From Blastococcus fimeti (GTDB lineage Bacteria; Actinomycetota; Actinomycetes; Mycobacteriales; Geodermatophilaceae), in contig FNAW01000002.1 in the NCBI GenBank assembly GCA_900102115.1, forward strand, positions 62,001-126,000: 64,000 nucleotides of DNA, written 5' to 3'. Position numbers and translations under genes: made by a program. Shown one piece after another: positions 33,608 to 42,134 of this stretch. The notes beneath the pieces were generated by a model. The model was not told where the DNA came from, did no database searches, and saw only the letters and a list, made by a program, of their open reading frames with translations. Numbering within the stretch: position 1 is the first letter of the stretch; each line of letters begins with the position of its first letter.

Positions 33608-36445
33608 TCAGCCCCCCACCGCGACGGCGACGACGCCCCGCCGGACCTTGCCGACCGCGGCGCGCGCCACCGACGCCACCGCATCGTCGGCCACCTTGGC
33701 CACCTGGTCCAGCAGATCGATCAGCTGGCGCATCCAGCGGACGAAGTCCCCGCCCGACAGCTCTGTGCCGGCCTGCTCCGCGCCGGCGAGCACGCGGTCC
33801 AGGCTCTGGCCGTCGGCCCACCGGTAGGCCGCCCAGGCGAACCCGAGGTCCAGGTCCCGCGTGACCCGCACGCCGTGCGCCGCCTCGACCTCGGAGAGCC
33901 GGGCCTTGACCTGTCGCATCCCGGCCACCGCGGCGGTCACCTTCCCCGAGGGGATCGCGGGCAGCGAGACGAGGTCGCGCCGGGCCTCGAAGACCAGCGT
34001 CGAGACGGCCGCGGCGAGCTCGGTGGCGTTGAGCCCGCGCCACGCACCCGCGCGCAGGCACTCGGCGACGAGCAGGTCGGCCTCGGACCAGATGCGCGCC
34101 AGCCGCCGTCCGTCGTCGGTCACGAGCTCGACGTCGTCGACGGGCCCGATCACCGCGGTCTCGGCAGGCAGCAGCGGCGTCGGCTCCGGCACGAGGTAGC
34201 CCAGCTCCTCCAGGACGTCGCAGATGGCGTCGAACTGGCGGGTCAGCGAGCCGGTGCGCTCGGACATCGTGCGGTGCAGCGCCTCGGCCTCCCGCATCGC
34301 GCGCAGCCAGCGCTCGGCGACCCGCACCCGCTCCTCGCGGTCGGGCAGGTCGTGCACCGGGTGGCGGCGCACGGCGGCGCGCAGATCGGCGAGCACCGGG
34401 TCGTCGGCGGCCGCCGAGCGCCCCTTGCGGACCATCCGGGCGCCGAGGTCGTGCTCCACGCGGGCGTTGCGCAGGGTCGCGGCGAGGTCGCGGCGGGCGT
34501 GCGGGCTGCGGTGGTTGAAGTTCTTGGGCACCCGCACGCGGGCCAGCGCCGTCACCGGCGTCGGGAAGTCGATCGAGGCCAGCCGGCCGGCCCACTTGTC
34601 CTCCGTGAGCACCAGCGGGCGCGGGTCGGCGAGGTCGGAGACACCCGGGTCGAGGACGACGGCCAGCCCCTGGCGGCGTCCGGAGGGGACGCGGATGACG
34701 TCCCCAGGGCGCAGGGCGGCGAGCGCGTCGGCGGCCTCGATGCGGCGCTTGGCCTGCGAGTCGCGGGACAGCTCCTTCTCCCGGTCGGAGATCTCCCGGC
34801 GCAGCCGCGCGTACTCCCCCACGTCGCCCCGGTCGGACCGCATGTCGGCGGCGAACGTCTCGGCCTCCCGCTCGTGCCGTGCGACGGACCGGGCCAGCCC
34901 GACGACCGAGCGGTCGGCCTGGAACTGGGCGAAGGAGGAGGCGAGCAGCTCGCGGGCCCGCGCCCGGCCGAACGAGCTGACCAGGTTGACCGCCATGTTG
35001 TAGCTGGGCCGGAAGCTGGACCGCAGCGGATAGGTGCGCGTGCTGGCCAGCCCGGCCACCACCGAGGGGTCCATGCCCGGTGCCCAGATGACGACGGCGT
35101 GGCCCTCGATGTCGATCCCCCGGCGCCCGGCCCGGCCGGTCAGCTGGGTGTACTCCCCCGCCGTGACATCGACGTGCGCCTCGCCGTTCCACTTCACCAG
35201 CCGCTCGAGGACGACGGTGCGCGCCGGCATGTTGATGCCCAGGGCGAGGGTCTCGGTGGCGAACACGGCCTTGACCAGCCCACGGACGAAGCACTCCTCG
35301 ACGGTCTCCTTGAACGCGGGCACCAGGCCGGCGTGGTGGGCGGCGAGCCCGGCCAGCAGCCCCTCTCGCCACTCCCAGAAGCCGAGGACGTGCAGGTCCT
35401 CCTCCGGCAGCGAGCCGGTGCGCTCGTCGATGATCGCGGCGATCTCGGCCCGCTCGGCCTCGTCGGTGAGCCGCAGGCCGCTCATCAGGCACTGGTGGAC
35501 GGCGGCGTCGCAGCCGTTGCGGCTGAACACGAAGGTGATGGCCGGCAGCAGGCCGGCCTTGTCCAGCCGCTCGATGACGTCGGAGCGCGCCGGCGGGCGG
35601 TACCGCGGCTTGTGCGCGGACTCCCGGCGGCTCGGCCCGCCCCAGCCCTCGATGCGCCGCTCGTGCTCGCGGACGTAGCGGACCAGTTCGGGGTCGACGA
35701 CGGAGGCGCCGCGCTCGCGGGTGGACAGCGGGCGCGGGCTGTCACCGTGCTCCGCCGCATGGGCGGCGGGACGCAGCGAGAAGAGGTCGAAGACGCGGTT
35801 GCCGACGAGCATGTGCTGCCAGAGCGGGATGGGGCGGACCTCGCTGACCACCACCTCGGTGTCGCCGCGCACGGTGACCAGCCAGTCGGCGAACTCCTCG
35901 GCGTTGCTGACCGTCGCCGACAGCGAGACCAGCGTGACCGACGGCGGGAGGTGGATGATCACCTCCTCCCAGACCGCACCGCGGAACCGGTCGGCGAGGT
36001 AGTGCACCTCGTCCATCACCACGTAGCCCAGGCCGAGCAGCGCCGGCGACTCGGCGTAGAGCATGTTGCGCAGCACCTCGGTGGTCATCACGACCACGGG
36101 TGCGTCCCCGTTGACGGCGTTGTCCCCGGTCAGCAGGCCGACGCGGTCCGATCCGTAGCGCTCGACCAGGTCGTTGTACTTCTGGTTCGACAGCGCCTTG
36201 ATCGGCGTCGTGTAGAACGCCTTGCGCCCCTCGGAGAGCGCCTTGTGCACCGCGAACTCGCCGACGACGGTCTTGCCGGCTCCGGTGGGGGCGCACACGA
36301 GCACGCCCGAGCCCCGGTCCAGGGCCTCGCACGCCTCGACCTGGAACGGGTCGAGGGAGAAGCCGAGTTCGGCGGTGAACTCCGCCAGGGCCGGATGGGC
36401 CGTCCGGCGCCGGGCAGCGGCGTACCGCTCAGCGGGGCTGGACAT
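33608..36445 (-). CDS. helY: Ski2/Mtr4-like DExH RNA helicase HelY
   Basis: 945 residues. Walker A is CAPTGAGKTVVGEFA (about residues 50-64), motif II MDEVHYLAD, motif III SLSATVSNAEEFA and motif VI QLTGRAGRRGID. After the RecA domains comes a winged-helix, ratchet and C-terminal DSHCT-like region. Mycobacterial HelY occupies the same place, next to tatC. Presumed role is RNA unwinding in decay or maturation. The start ATG 36445 has a leaderless -10 (TAACGT at 36452-36457). Confidence 0.94.
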   Translation of the reverse strand: MSSPAERYAAARRRTAHPALAEFTAELGFSLDPFQVEACEALDRGSGVLVCAPTGAGKTVVGEFAVHKALSEGRKAFYTTPIKALSNQKYNDLVERYGSDRVGLLTGDNAVNGDAPVVVMTTEVLRNMLYAESPALLGLGYVVMDEVHYLADRFRGAVWEEVIIHLPPSVTLVSLSATVSNAEEFADWLVTVRGDTEVVVSEVRPIPLWQHMLVGNRVFDLFSLRPAAHAAEHGDSPRPLSTRERGASVVDPELVRYVREHERRIEGWGGPSRRESAHKPRYRPPARSDVIERLDKAGLLPAITFVFSRNGCDAAVHQCLMSGLRLTDEAERAEIAAIIDERTGSLPEEDLHVLGFWEWREGLLAGLAAHHAGLVPAFKETVEECFVRGLVKAVFATETLALGINMPARTVVLERLVKWNGEAHVDVTAGEYTQLTGRAGRRGIDIEGHAVVIWAPGMDPSVVAGLASTRTYPLRSSFRPSYNMAVNLVSSFGRARARELLASSFAQFQADRSVVGLARSVARHEREAETFAADMRSDRGDVGEYARLRREISDREKELSRDSQAKRRIEAADALAALRPGDVIRVPSGRRQGLAVVLDPGVSDLADPRPLVLTEDKWAGRLASIDFPTPVTALARVRVPKNFNHRSPHARRDLAATLRNARVEHDLGARMVRKGRSAAADDPVLADLRAAVRRHPVHDLPDREERVRVAERWLRAMREAEALHRTMSERTGSLTRQFDAICDVLEELGYLVPEPTPLLPAETAVIGPVDDVELVTDDGRRLARIWSEADLLVAECLRAGAWRGLNATELAAAVSTLVFEARRDLVSLPAIPSGKVTAAVAGMRQVKARLSEVEAAHGVRVTRDLDLGFAWAAYRWADGQSLDRVLAGAEQAGTELSGGDFVRWMRQLIDLLDQVAKVADDAVASVARAAVGKVRRGVVAVAVGG

Positions 36446-36451
36446 ACCCCC

Positions 36452-36457
36452 ACGTTA
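36452..36457 (-). promoter_or_regulatory. Leaderless -10 of helY
   Basis: On the complement TAACGT, six bases, ATG 36445. Confidence 0.6.
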
Positions 36458-36481
36458 GGCCCGCGCCCCGGCCTCCGCCCG

Positions 36482-36511
36482 GAAGGGCAGACATGGCCAT
36501 GTCTGCCCTTC
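36482..36511. terminator. Perfect 30-bp palindrome between DAG kinase and helY
   Basis: Every base from 36482 to 36511 is self-complementary about 36496/36497 (arms GAAGGGCAG and CTGCCCTTC around ACATGGCCATGT). It begins 4 bp after the DAG-kinase stop and precedes the helY promoter, the place for a terminator. It has neither loop nor U-tract. Confidence 0.65.
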
Positions 36512-36514
36512 GGG

Positions 36515-37405
36515 TCAGCGGGGGGCGGCGCCGACGACGGTCAGGGCACCCGGGACGCACTCGACGACGACGGGCAGGGGCGCCACCGGCTCGCCGTCGG
36601 CGTAGGTGGTGACGCCGGGGCAGGACAGCTCCACGCGCGACGCCCGGAACACCGAGACCGAGGGGTGCTCGACGTGCGTGCCGTCGGCCAGCCGGGGCCG
36701 CGTGCGGATCAGCTCGCGGCGCGTGGTGGGCCCGACCACGGTCACGTCGAAGCGGCCGTCGGCGGGGTCGGCACCCGGGCAGATGGTCAGCCCGCCCCCG
36801 TACCAGGCGGTGTTGCCGACGGCGATCATCGTCGCCGGCAGCGTCCGCGCCTCGTCGTCGTCGAGCCGCAGCGTGATCTCGTAGGGGCGCAGCCGGGCCA
36901 GCTCGACCAGCACGGCGAGGTCGTACCGGCGGCGGCCACGAGGCCAGCGCAGCCGGTTGGCGCGGTCGGTGACGGCCGAGTCGAAGCCGCAGCACAGCAC
37001 GGTGGCCCACCAGCGGTCCCCCACCCGGCCGGCGTCGAGGGCCCGCCGCTCCCCCGCCGACAGGTCCGCCGCGATCGCCCGGGCGGCGGCCGCGGGATCG
37101 GCCGGCACGCCGAGGGCCAGCGCCAGGTCGTTGCCGGTGCCGGCCGGGACCACGCCCAGCGGCGTCCCGGTACCAGCCACCGCCTGCAGCCCGGCGTGCG
37201 CCGTGCCGTCACCGCCGACGGCCACGACCGCGGCGGCCCCCGCAGCGACGGCCGCCCGCCCCTGCGCCTCGGCCTCGGCACCGGTGGTCGCCTGCAGCAC
37301 TCGCGGGCTCAGGCCCTCGGCGCGGAGCTCGTGCAGCACGGTCTCACCCGCTGCCCGGGCCCGGCCACGGCCCGCGGCGGCACTCACCAGCACGGCGACG
37401 TCCAC
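36515..37405 (-). CDS. Diacylglycerol kinase family lipid kinase
   Basis: 296 residues. The DAGK nucleotide-binding signature is VVAVGGDGTAHAGLQAV (about residues 60-76), followed by LGVVPAGTGNDLALALG, the second conserved loop. C-terminal blocks include TICPGADPADGRFDVTVVG. It phosphorylates diacylglycerol or a related lipid such as sphingosine or a glycolipid precursor. It lies upstream of helY and 12 bp downstream of tatC, so it is likely part of the tat transcript. Confidence 0.9.
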   Translation of the reverse strand: MDVAVLVSAAAGRGRARAAGETVLHELRAEGLSPRVLQATTGAEAEAQGRAAVAAGAAAVVAVGGDGTAHAGLQAVAGTGTPLGVVPAGTGNDLALALGVPADPAAAARAIAADLSAGERRALDAGRVGDRWWATVLCCGFDSAVTDRANRLRWPRGRRRYDLAVLVELARLRPYEITLRLDDDEARTLPATMIAVGNTAWYGGGLTICPGADPADGRFDVTVVGPTTRRELIRTRPRLADGTHVEHPSVSVFRASRVELSCPGVTTYADGEPVAPLPVVVECVPGALTVVGAAPR

Positions 37406-37417
37406 GATCCGGCTCGG

Positions 37418-38314
37418 TCAGCCGCGGGTGGACGCGGAGTCGTGCGGCTCGTCGAGCGACGACGGCCGGGCGTCCAACGGGGAGGCCTCGTCGTCACCGA
37501 CGTCGTGGAAGCCCTCGGCCGCCTCGCGGCGGGCCCGCCGCTTGTCGACGAAGCGCGCGACCTGGATGGCGACCTCGAACAGCAGGATCATCGGGCCGGC
37601 CATCGCCAGCATCGTGAACGGGTCCTGGGTGGGGGTCACGAACGCGGCGAACACGATGGTGAGGAAGAAGATCCAGCGCCGGCTCCTCGCCAGCACCGCG
37701 TGGCTGAGGATGCCCACCAGGTTGAGTGCGATGGCGATGAGCGGGAGCTCGAGGGAGAGCCCGAAGGCCACCAGCAGGCTGATCACGAAGCCGAGGTAGT
37801 CCGGCGCGGTCAGCTGGAAGGCCACCTCGTCCCCGGCGAGGGAGAGCAGCAGCTCCAGCCCCTTGCGCAGGGTCAGCCAGGCCAGGAAGGCGCCGGCGGC
37901 GAACAGCAGCGTGGCCGCGGCGACGAAGGCGACGGTGTAGCGACGCTCGTTGCGCCGCAGGCCGGGGGTGATGAACGCCCACAGCTGGTACAGCCAGAAG
38001 GGTGCCGACAGGACGGCGCCGGCGATCAGGCCGATCTTCAATCGCAGCAGCACGCCGCCGAAGACGTCGAGCACCACCAGCCGGCACTCCTCGTCGCCCT
38101 GGAACCGGAAGCCCGACGGGAGCTCGCAGTAGGGCTCGGTGAGGAAGGTCAGCAGACCGTGGTCGTACCAGAGGAACCCGACGACGGTGCCCAGGGCGAG
38201 CGCCAGCAGCGCCTTGGCGATCCGGTTGCGCAGCTCGGTCAGGTGCCCGACCAGCGGCATGGTCGCCTGCGGGTCGCGCTTCCGGCGCCTGCGCCCCGGC
38301 GGCGCCTCGCTCAC
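37418..38314 (-). CDS. tatC: Sec-independent protein translocase TatC
   Basis: 298 residues with six transmembrane helices. The conserved opening is MPLVGHLTELRNRIAKALL (residues 19-37), the periplasmic loop holds FLTEPYCEL, and FWLYQLWAFITPGLRRNERRY and FGLSLELPLIAIALNLVG are canonical. TatC recognises twin-arginine signal peptides and recruits TatA. The charged C-terminal tail (RRARREAAEG and onward) is long. tatA is 23 bp upstream. Confidence 0.96.
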   Translation of the reverse strand: MSEAPPGRRRRKRDPQATMPLVGHLTELRNRIAKALLALALGTVVGFLWYDHGLLTFLTEPYCELPSGFRFQGDEECRLVVLDVFGGVLLRLKIGLIAGAVLSAPFWLYQLWAFITPGLRRNERRYTVAFVAAATLLFAAGAFLAWLTLRKGLELLLSLAGDEVAFQLTAPDYLGFVISLLVAFGLSLELPLIAIALNLVGILSHAVLARSRRWIFFLTIVFAAFVTPTQDPFTMLAMAGPMILLFEVAIQVARFVDKRRARREAAEGFHDVGDDEASPLDARPSSLDEPHDSASTRG

Positions 38315-38337
38315 CGTCGTCCGGTCCGGTGCTGGGG

Positions 38338-38655
38338 TCAGGAGGGGCGGTCGGACGTGCGCGCCTGCTCGGCGCGGGCCCGCAGCTCAGCGGCGCGCAG
38401 CTCGGCGGCGTGGGCCTCCGCCGCGAGCGCATCGGCCTCGGCGGTCTGCGCGGCCGGCGTCACGATCTCGCCGCGGACGGTCGTCTTCGCCGGGTCCTTG
38501 CCGCGGACGTCGTCGTCCTTCATGCCCTTCATCTCGCCCTTGAAGATCCGGAGCGAGCGGCCCAGGGAGCGCGAGGCGTCCGGGAGCTTCTTGTAGCCGA
38601 ACAGCAGCAGGATGACGATCAGGATGACGATGAGCTCGGGGGCACCGATGGGCAT
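38338..38655 (-). CDS. tatA: Sec-independent protein translocase TatA
   Basis: 105 residues. An N-terminal membrane helix ([21 protein letters not shown], beginning near residue 5) is followed by the amphipathic helix with the F-G-x-K-K-L-P signature, [16 protein letters not shown], then a charged, Ala/Glu-rich coiled tail. TatA forms the translocation pore with TatC. A -10, TAGCAT, lies at 38685-38690 and a GAGG ribosome site near 38665, so this gene is leadered, unlike many neighbours. Confidence 0.95.
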   Translation of the reverse strand: MPIGAPELIVILIVILLLFGYKKLPDASRSLGRSLRIFKGEMKGMKDDDVRGKDPAKTTVRGEIVTPAAQTAEADALAAEAHAAELRAAELRARAEQARTSDRPS

Positions 38656-38684
38656 GACGGGTCCTCACGTGTGGATTCGGTGTG

Positions 38685-38690
38685 ATGCTA
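38685..38690 (-). promoter_or_regulatory. -10 element of the tatA-tatC operon
   Basis: On the complement TAGCAT, about 30 bases before ATG 38655, giving a leader that includes the GAGG ribosome site. Confidence 0.45.
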
Positions 38691-38717
38691 CGCCCGGAGT
38701 GCCTGCTCCCAGGAGCG

Positions 38718-38924
38718 TCAGCGGCTGCCGGCCGAACCGGCGTCCGTCCCGGCGGCTCGCTCGGCGGTCGCGGCGACCTGGTCGAGCAGCGGCTGCACCT
38801 CGCGCTCGAAGGCGGTGACCTCCCGCGCCAGCCGGGCCCGCGCGCCCAGGACGCCGTAGGCGAGGGCGCCGAGGACCACGACGGCCAGCACGACGACGAC
38901 GATCCACACGACCGACAGGAGCAC
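38718..38924 (-). CDS. Small single-pass membrane protein
   Basis: 68 residues from GTG 38924. One N-terminal transmembrane helix (VVWIVVVVLAVVVLGALAYGV) is followed by a helical cytosolic tail (REVTAFEREVQPLLDQVAATAERAAG) likely to form a coiled coil. No family name is certain. It lies between pafC and tatA. Its -10, TAGGGT (38931-38936), includes the TAG stop codon of pafC. Confidence 0.7.
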   Translation of the reverse strand: MLLSVVWIVVVVLAVVVLGALAYGVLGARARLAREVTAFEREVQPLLDQVAATAERAAGTDAGSAGSR

Positions 38925-38930
38925 GGGTCG

Positions 38931-38936
38931 ACCCTA
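38931..38936 (-). promoter_or_regulatory. Leaderless -10 embedded in the pafC stop codon
   Basis: On the complement TAGGGT, six bases, GTG 38924. Its first three bases are the pafC stop TAG (38934-38936). Confidence 0.5.
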
Positions 38937-39920
38937 GCCGGTGGTGCTGGTCGTGGCCTCGATCCCGTAGCGGGCCAGCGCGGCCCGGGCGTCGGCGGCG
39001 ACCTCGTCGGCCAGCCCGGCCGGCTCGTCGACCAGCGCGTCCCCGCCCAGGGAGGCGACCAGCCGGCGGGCCCACGCCAAATCGGAGGTGCGCACCGTGA
39101 CCGCGAGCCCGCCCGGGGGGTCGTCGACGGGCGCGACGGAGTCGACCGGGTAGTACTCGGCCACCCACCGGGTGCCGCGGGACAGCCGCAGCCGCACGGC
39201 CGGCGATCCCGGCTCGGGGTGGTAGACCCCGCCCTCGACGTCGCGCTCGTGCGCCTCGGGCGGCGGGGCGGCCGGCTCGTCGAGGACGGCGACGTCGTCG
39301 ACCCGGTCGAGGCGGAACAGCCGCACGCCCTCGACCCGCCGGCACCAGGCCTCGAGGTACCAGCGCCCGTCGACCAGCAGCAGGCGCATGGGGTCGACGG
39401 TGCGCTCGGTCCGCTCGTCCCGGGTGGGCACGTAGTAGTGCAGGTGGAGGGCCCGCTTGCGCTGCAGCCCCTCCCGGACGACGGCGAGGGTCTCCTCGCG
39501 CGCGTCGACGCTGACGGTGATCGGGGTGACCTCGGCGGCGTGGCCGGCGGCGGCGGACACCTTCGCCAGTGCCCGGCTCACCGCTTCGCGCTCGGCCAGG
39601 CCCGGCAGCTCCAGGAGGGTCTTCAGGGCGACGACCAGCGCGACGGCCTCGTCGGTGGTCAGCCGCAGCGGCCGCACCATGCCGGCGGGGAAGGTGACGT
39701 GCACCCGGTCGCCCTCGAAGGAGAGGTCGATGAGGTCGCCGGGCCCGTGCCCGGGCAGCCCGCACATCCAGAGCAGCTCGAGGTCGCTGCGCAGCTGCCG
39801 TTCGGTGACCCCGAAGTCGCGGGCCGCCTCCTGGACGCGCACGCCGTCGGGCCGGGCGGTCAGGTACGGGATCAGGGCCAGCAACCGGGTCATCCGGTCG
39901 GGCGTGCTGGTGGTGCTCAT
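38934..39920 (-). CDS. pafC: WYL-domain transcriptional regulator PafC
   Basis: 328 residues from ATG 39920, overlapping the pafB stop (ATGA). N-terminal helix-turn-helix: RMTRLLALIPYLTARPDGVRVQEAARDFGVTERQLRSDL. The WYL domain centres on LQRKRALHLHYYVPTRDERTERTVDPMRLLLVDGRWYLEAWC, and a WCX region follows. With PafB it forms the PafBC activator, which in mycobacteria turns on many DNA-repair genes independently of LexA; it responds to single-stranded DNA through the WYL domains. Confidence 0.94.
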   Translation of the reverse strand: MSTTSTPDRMTRLLALIPYLTARPDGVRVQEAARDFGVTERQLRSDLELLWMCGLPGHGPGDLIDLSFEGDRVHVTFPAGMVRPLRLTTDEAVALVVALKTLLELPGLAEREAVSRALAKVSAAAGHAAEVTPITVSVDAREETLAVVREGLQRKRALHLHYYVPTRDERTERTVDPMRLLLVDGRWYLEAWCRRVEGVRLFRLDRVDDVAVLDEPAAPPPEAHERDVEGGVYHPEPGSPAVRLRLSRGTRWVAEYYPVDSVAPVDDPPGGLAVTVRTSDLAWARRLVASLGGDALVDEPAGLADEVAADARAALARYGIEATTSTTG

Positions 39921-40897
39921 GCGGGCGCCCCCATCGCGGCCAGTCGGGTGAGGCGGGCGATCACGGCCTCGCGGACCTCGGCGGGCAATTCGACGACCAC
40001 GTCGGCACCCAGGGCGGCGAGCTGGCCGGCCAACCCCCACGGCTCGGTCGTGCGCAGCTCCAGCCGGTCCTCCGTCCCGTCCTGCGTCGTCCCGAGCGGG
40101 GTGGCCCAGCGGCGTAGGCCGACCGCCGTGCCGGGCCGGGCGCGCACGACGACGACGTGCTCCCGGCCGCCCACCTGGCTGGCCACCATCGCGCCGAGGT
40201 CCAGGTCGGCCGGGGGCTCGAACGCCCCGGCGGGCCCGGTCGCCTGCGGCGTGCCGACGACGCGGGAGAGCCGGAACATCCGCGGCTGCTGCCGGTCGAG
40301 GTCGAGGCCACCGAGGTACCAGCGGCCGTGCCAGGCGATGACCCCCCAGGGCTGCACGCGGCGGCGGGTGGGGGCGTCCTCGTCGGGGCGCTGGTAGTCG
40401 AACTGCAGGGCGCGGCGATCGCGGGCGGCGGCGTAGACCGGCTCGAACGCGGGCTCGCCGGCGTCCAGCCGCGGCTGCAGCGGGATGCCTCCCCCGGTCT
40501 CGACGTCGACGCCGGCGGCCCGGAGCTTCACGAGGGCGCTCTGGGCGGCACCGGCGAGCTGGGCGGACTCCCACAGCCGCAGCGCCAGGCCGACCGCCGC
40601 GGCCTCCTCGCCGGTCAGCTGGATCTCGGGCAGCTCGTAGTCCGCGCGGGCGATGCGGTAGCCGTCCTCGGTGTCGAAGACGCTCGTGCGGCCGGTCTCC
40701 AGCGGCACGCCCATCTCGCGGAGCTCGGCCTTGTCGCGCTCGAACATCCGCTTGAACGCCTCGTCGGCGCGGTCGCTGCCGTCGTCGGCCTCGTAGCCGG
40801 GCACCGTGGCGCGGATGCGGGCCGCCGTCACGTACTGGCGGGTGCTGAGCAGCGCGATGACCAGGTTGACCAGTCGTTCCGCCCGCTTGGCCGCCAT
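39917..40897 (-). CDS. pafB: WYL-domain transcriptional regulator PafB
   Basis: 326 residues from ATG 40897, chosen because TAGCCT at 40905-40910 gives leaderless spacing; a reading from 40918 adds seven residues. Helix-turn-helix: KRAERLVNLVIALLSTRQYVTAARIRATVPGY. WYL domain: DRRALQFDYQRPDEDAPTRRRVQPWGVIAWHGRWYLGGLDLD. It partners PafC in the DNA-damage activator. In mycobacteria pafB-pafC follow pafA directly; here DUF3866 on the other strand splits them, and pafB has its own promoter. Confidence 0.94.
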   Translation of the reverse strand: MAAKRAERLVNLVIALLSTRQYVTAARIRATVPGYEADDGSDRADEAFKRMFERDKAELREMGVPLETGRTSVFDTEDGYRIARADYELPEIQLTGEEAAAVGLALRLWESAQLAGAAQSALVKLRAAGVDVETGGGIPLQPRLDAGEPAFEPVYAAARDRRALQFDYQRPDEDAPTRRRVQPWGVIAWHGRWYLGGLDLDRQQPRMFRLSRVVGTPQATGPAGAFEPPADLDLGAMVASQVGGREHVVVVRARPGTAVGLRRWATPLGTTQDGTEDRLELRTTEPWGLAGQLAALGADVVVELPAEVREAVIARLTRLAAMGAPA

Positions 40898-40904
40898 GCA
40901 CCCC

Positions 40905-40910
40905 AGGCTA
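40905..40910 (-). promoter_or_regulatory. Leaderless -10 of pafBC
   Basis: On the complement TAGCCT, seven bases, ATG 40897. Confidence 0.6.
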
Positions 40911-40949
40911 GTGGGCAACCGCCGCCCGGCCGTTCCCCGGGACGCTGGC

Positions 40950-40955
40950 TAGCCT
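40950..40955 (+). promoter_or_regulatory. Leaderless -10 of the DUF3866 gene
   Basis: TAGCCT, six bases, ATG 40962. It uses the same hexamer as the divergent pafB promoter 40 bp away. Confidence 0.6.
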
Positions 40956-40961
40956 GCGGGC

Positions 40962-42086
40962 ATGAGCTCTCCGGTCCCGTCCCGCATCCGCTGGCGGCGC
41001 GGCGAGGTGACCGCGCTCGGGCGGAGCGGGCACGACTCGCTGGAGCTCACCGTCTCCGTGCCCGAGGACGGCGAGCTGCGCGCGCTCGCCTACCCCTCGC
41101 TGGTCGGGGTCCCGCAGGTGGGCGACACGGTGCTCCTCAACACCACGGCGTGGGCGCAGAACCTGGGCACGGGCGGCTACGCGCTGGTCGTCGCCGTCCC
41201 CGATCGGCTGCCGGCCGACCCGTCCGGCCCGGGTCACCTGGTGAAGGCCCGCTACACGCCGATGCAGGTGACGGTGCAGGGCGTGGACGAGCAGGAGACC
41301 GAGCACCACGCGACGCTCGCGGAGGCCGACTCGCTGGACGGGATGCCGGTGGTCGTGGCCGATCTGCACTCGGCGCTGCCGGCGGTGCTCATCGGCATGC
41401 TGGCCACCGACCCCGACCTCAGGGTCGCCTACGTGATGACCGACGGCGGAGCGCTCGCGGCCGGGTTCTCGCGGACCATCGACGCACTGCGCAAGTCGCT
41501 GGCCGGCGTCGTCACGGTGGGCCAGGCCTTCGGCGGCGACGTCGAGGCGGTCACCGTGCACACCGGCCTGCTGGCGGCGCGGCACGTCCTGGGTGCGGAC
41601 CTCGCCGTCGTCACGCAGGGGCCGGGCAACCTCGGCACCGGGACGCCGTGGGGCTTCTCCGGGGTGGCCGCCGGGGAGGCGTGCAACGCCGTCACCGTGC
41701 TCGGCGGCCAGGCGATCGGTGCGCTGCGCATCTCCGACGCCGACCCGCGCCCGCGCCACCGCGGGGTGTCGCACCACTCGCTCACCGCGTTCGGGCGGGT
41801 GGCGCTGGGCGGCGTGACGCTGGTGGCGCCGCGTGGCCTGGGGTCCGAGCTCGGCTCGCAGGTCGACGAGGACCTCGCCGGGCAGCCCGCCCGGAACCCG
41901 GTCGTGTGGGTGGACACCGACGGCCTGGAGGACGCCCTCGGCCTCTCCCCCATCCCGCTGCGGACGATGGGGCGCGGCATGCCCGAGGAGCGCGCCTACT
42001 TCCTCGCCGCCGCAGCCGCCGGCCGGTACGCCGCGCTGGCCGTGCCGGAGGAGCTCACCACGACCGACCCCACCCCCGAGCCCTGA
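40962..42086 (+). CDS. DUF3866 family protein
   Basis: 374 residues, matching full-length DUF3866. Recognisable blocks: IRWRRGEVTALG at the start, GDTVLLNTTAWAQNLGTGGYALVVA, VVADLHSALPAVLIGML, VTQGPGNLGTGTPWGFSGVAAGE, RHRGVSHHSLTAFGRV and MGRGMPEERAYFLAAAAAGRYAA. The His/Asp-rich conserved loops look catalytic but no reaction is known. It sits between divergent pafB and convergent pafA, so its presence inside the pup-paf locus may be meaningful. Confidence 0.9.
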   Translation: MSSPVPSRIRWRRGEVTALGRSGHDSLELTVSVPEDGELRALAYPSLVGVPQVGDTVLLNTTAWAQNLGTGGYALVVAVPDRLPADPSGPGHLVKARYTPMQVTVQGVDEQETEHHATLAEADSLDGMPVVVADLHSALPAVLIGMLATDPDLRVAYVMTDGGALAAGFSRTIDALRKSLAGVVTVGQAFGGDVEAVTVHTGLLAARHVLGADLAVVTQGPGNLGTGTPWGFSGVAAGEACNAVTVLGGQAIGALRISDADPRPRHRGVSHHSLTAFGRVALGGVTLVAPRGLGSELGSQVDEDLAGQPARNPVVWVDTDGLEDALGLSPIPLRTMGRGMPEERAYFLAAAAAGRYAALAVPEELTTTDPTPEP

Positions 42087-42087
42087 T

Positions 42088-42132
42088 CCGCTTTTCCGCG
42101 GAAGAGCAGACCGCTTCTCCGCGGAAAAGCGG
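42088..42132. terminator. Bidirectional terminator between DUF3866 and pafA
   Basis: CCGCTTTTCCGCGGA (42088-42102) and TCCGCGGAAAAGCGG (42118-42132) are perfect 15-base inverted arms, and each half can also fold on its own CCGCGG core. It lies between two convergent stop codons, 1 bp and 2 bp away. Confidence 0.8.
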
Positions 42133-42134
42133 GG

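Noticed and set aside
40911..40949. PafBC-type damage promoter (TTGTCR...) upstream of pafB
   Set aside because: The spacer between the divergent starts lacks TTGTC at the proper distance from TAGCCT, so autoregulation by PafBC is not supported.
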